From: REEB95 sp050729555 | GTDB lineage: Bacteria; Pseudomonadota; Alphaproteobacteria; ATCC43930; CGMCC-115725 | Assembly (NCBI GenBank): GCA_050729555.1 | Contig: JBOHLR010000133.1 | Coordinates: forward strand, 1 to 6,026 | DNA length: 6,026 nucleotides | Direction of reading: 5' to 3' | In this document: piece by piece, positions 5,520-6,026 of the stretch | Layout of the letters: the number at the start of each line of letters is the position of its first letter | Numbering within the stretch: position 1 is the first letter of the stretch | The notes under the pieces: generated by a model | What the model saw: the letters and a program-made list of their open reading frames with translations, nothing else | The model's database searches: none | What the model was told of the DNA's origin: nothing | Program-made: the position numbers and the translations under genes

Positions 5520-5535
5520 TGGCCCGGCCCTTGCG
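5520..5535 (+). promoter_or_regulatory. Candidate sigma-54 (-24/-12) promoter
   Basis: TGGCCC-N5-TTGCG matches the RpoN consensus TGGCAC-N5-TTGCA with the invariant GG (5521-5522) and GC (5533-5534) at the required spacing; one base of the -24 box and the last of the -12 box differ. The predicted start of transcription is about 5546. An AT-rich stretch (about 5478-5519) lies directly upstream in otherwise GC-rich DNA. I see no obvious enhancer-binding-protein site. The GGCCCGG of this element can also pair with CCGGGCC at 5560-5566, so the bases could instead belong to an RNA stem if transcription starts earlier. Confidence 0.5.
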
Positions 5536-5545
5536 ACGCTCTTGG

Positions 5546-5680
5546 CAAGTCCGCACAAACCGGGCCGTTCGGGACAGACGCACGTAAAAAGCAGGGATCC
5601 GCCCCCGCGATGTCTCCCGAATGAGACCTCAGTTGGCGGACGACTCAACGGCGGATCCGCAAGGATCCGCCGCTTTTTTT
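5546..5680 (+). ncRNA. Structured small RNA or attenuating leader upstream of the glycosyltransferase
   Basis: From the predicted sigma-54 start to the second terminator is about 135 bases without a credible reading frame. Visible structure: TCCGCC (5598-5603) pairs with GGCGGA (5635-5640), enclosing a hairpin GTCTC (5612-5616)/GAGAC (5623-5627) with loop CCGAAT, followed by the terminator. CTCA-GTT-GGCGGA (5628-5640) and CTCA-AC-GGCGGA (5644-5655) are imperfect direct repeats, and GGATCCGCC at 5595-5603 can pair over nine bases with 5650-5658, which would undo the terminator. It may be a free small RNA or the regulated leader of the glycosyltransferase gene that begins about 60 bases later. 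The 5' end depends on the sigma-54 call. I do not recognise a known riboswitch core. Confidence 0.5.
5649..5680 (+). terminator. Strong intrinsic terminator 2
   Basis: CGGCGGATCC (5649-5658) and GGATCCGCCG (5663-5672) form a perfect 10-bp stem closed by GCAA, a GNRA-type tetraloop. After one C come seven T (5674-5680). It is a very strong rho-independent terminator on the plus strand, lying 59 bases before the first possible ATG of the glycosyltransferase. Confidence 0.93.
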
Positions 5681-5739
5681 GCCCGCTGCGCACCCCGTTG
5701 CTATCGGTTCATTAGCCATTTTCCGCCACCATTCGGACC

Positions 5740-6026
5740 ATGGCCCAACCCCTGGCGATGTCCCGGCCGGACTGGCGCGGTGCGACTGACGCGCCCCTAC
5801 CCGCCCCATCGCGACACATGATGCATGTGCTGCCAGGCTTCGGCGTCGGCGGCATCCAGGTCCGGCTGGCGCGCATCGTCAATGCGCTCGGTCCGCGCTT
5901 CCGTCACACCATTCTGAGCCTCAACGGCGACATCAACTGCCGCGAACGGATCGACCCGGCCGCCGCCGTCACGGTCGAACCGGCGGTGCCGCACGGCAAT
6001 CTGTTGGCGCGGCTCAAGGCCAACGC
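5740..6026 (+). CDS. GT-B family (GT4-like) glycosyltransferase, N-terminal part
   Basis: The gene runs off the window after 95 codons. The peptide HVLPGFGVGGIQVRLARIVN, followed by ALGPRFRHTILSLNGD, is the first strand, Gly-rich loop and first helix of the N-terminal Rossmann domain of GT-B glycosyltransferases of the GT4 kind, which transfer a sugar from a nucleotide donor in exopolysaccharide, LPS or glycolipid assembly. The C-terminal donor-binding domain is outside the window, so the sugar is unknown. In-frame ATGs occur at 5740, 5758, 5818 and 5821, none with a good ribosome site. 5740 is the most upstream after the stop at 5713-5715 and gives a 26-residue Pro/Arg-containing extension before MMHVLPGF; most family members begin close to that motif, so 5818 or 5821 may be the true start. 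Transcription may depend on read-through of the terminator just upstream. Confidence 0.8.
   Translation, partial: MAQPLAMSRPDWRGATDAPLPAPSRHMMHVLPGFGVGGIQVRLARIVNALGPRFRHTILSLNGDINCRERIDPAAAVTVEPAVPHGNLLARLKAN

Noticed and set aside
5495..5523. Sigma-70 promoter with TTGATA as -35 for the second RNA
   Set aside because: No acceptable -10 hexamer 16-18 bases downstream; the sigma-54 element fits better.

Overview
The window looks like chromosomal DNA from a GC-rich alphaproteobacterium, most likely of the Hyphomicrobiales (Rhizobiales). The support is the strong G/C bias at third codon positions, short TTAACC/TTAACCAT motifs in the spacers, a histidine kinase whose phosphoacceptor domain reads like the alphaproteobacterial PleC/DivJ group, and a lipoprotein of a type I associate with this order. 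I see no mobile element, CRISPR array, tRNA or rRNA.

Layout. (1) Bases 1-158 are the 3' end of a plus-strand gene for a bacterial PH-domain protein. (2) Converging on it is an FkbM-type methyltransferase (163-969, minus). (3) After a 357-base spacer comes a 603-residue membrane sensor histidine kinase (1327-3138, plus) with a periplasmic Cache-like sensor and no adjacent response regulator. (4) Converging on the kinase is a small outer-membrane-type lipoprotein (3147-3743, minus; start moved to an ATG with a clear Shine-Dalgarno). Upstream of it on the same strand is a class I SAM-dependent methyltransferase (3832-4584, minus). (5) A 411-base divergent spacer contains an AT-rich patch with an IHF-like site and repeated TTAA half-sites. 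(6) A 99-residue unrecognised protein follows (4996-5295, plus). (7) A 444-base spacer (5296-5739) carries two strong intrinsic terminators, each ending what may be a separate small structured RNA. The second is preceded by a good sigma-54-type -24/-12 element. (8) The window ends inside a GT-B (GT4-like) glycosyltransferase (from about 5740, plus).

Working together. The genes do not form one operon. The two methyltransferases and the glycosyltransferase are compatible with surface-glycan or glycolipid work, but nothing in the sequence joins them functionally. The kinase may feed a phosphorelay encoded elsewhere. Its promoter region has a near-consensus CtrA-type box, and its DHp domain resembles kinases that act on DivK, so a cell-cycle link is a testable inference.

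The most interesting part is 5296-5739. Its terminator-ended RNAs have defined hairpins, a duplicated loop motif, and in the second RNA three complementary segments arranged so that a terminator and an antiterminator would exclude each other just upstream of the glycosyltransferase.
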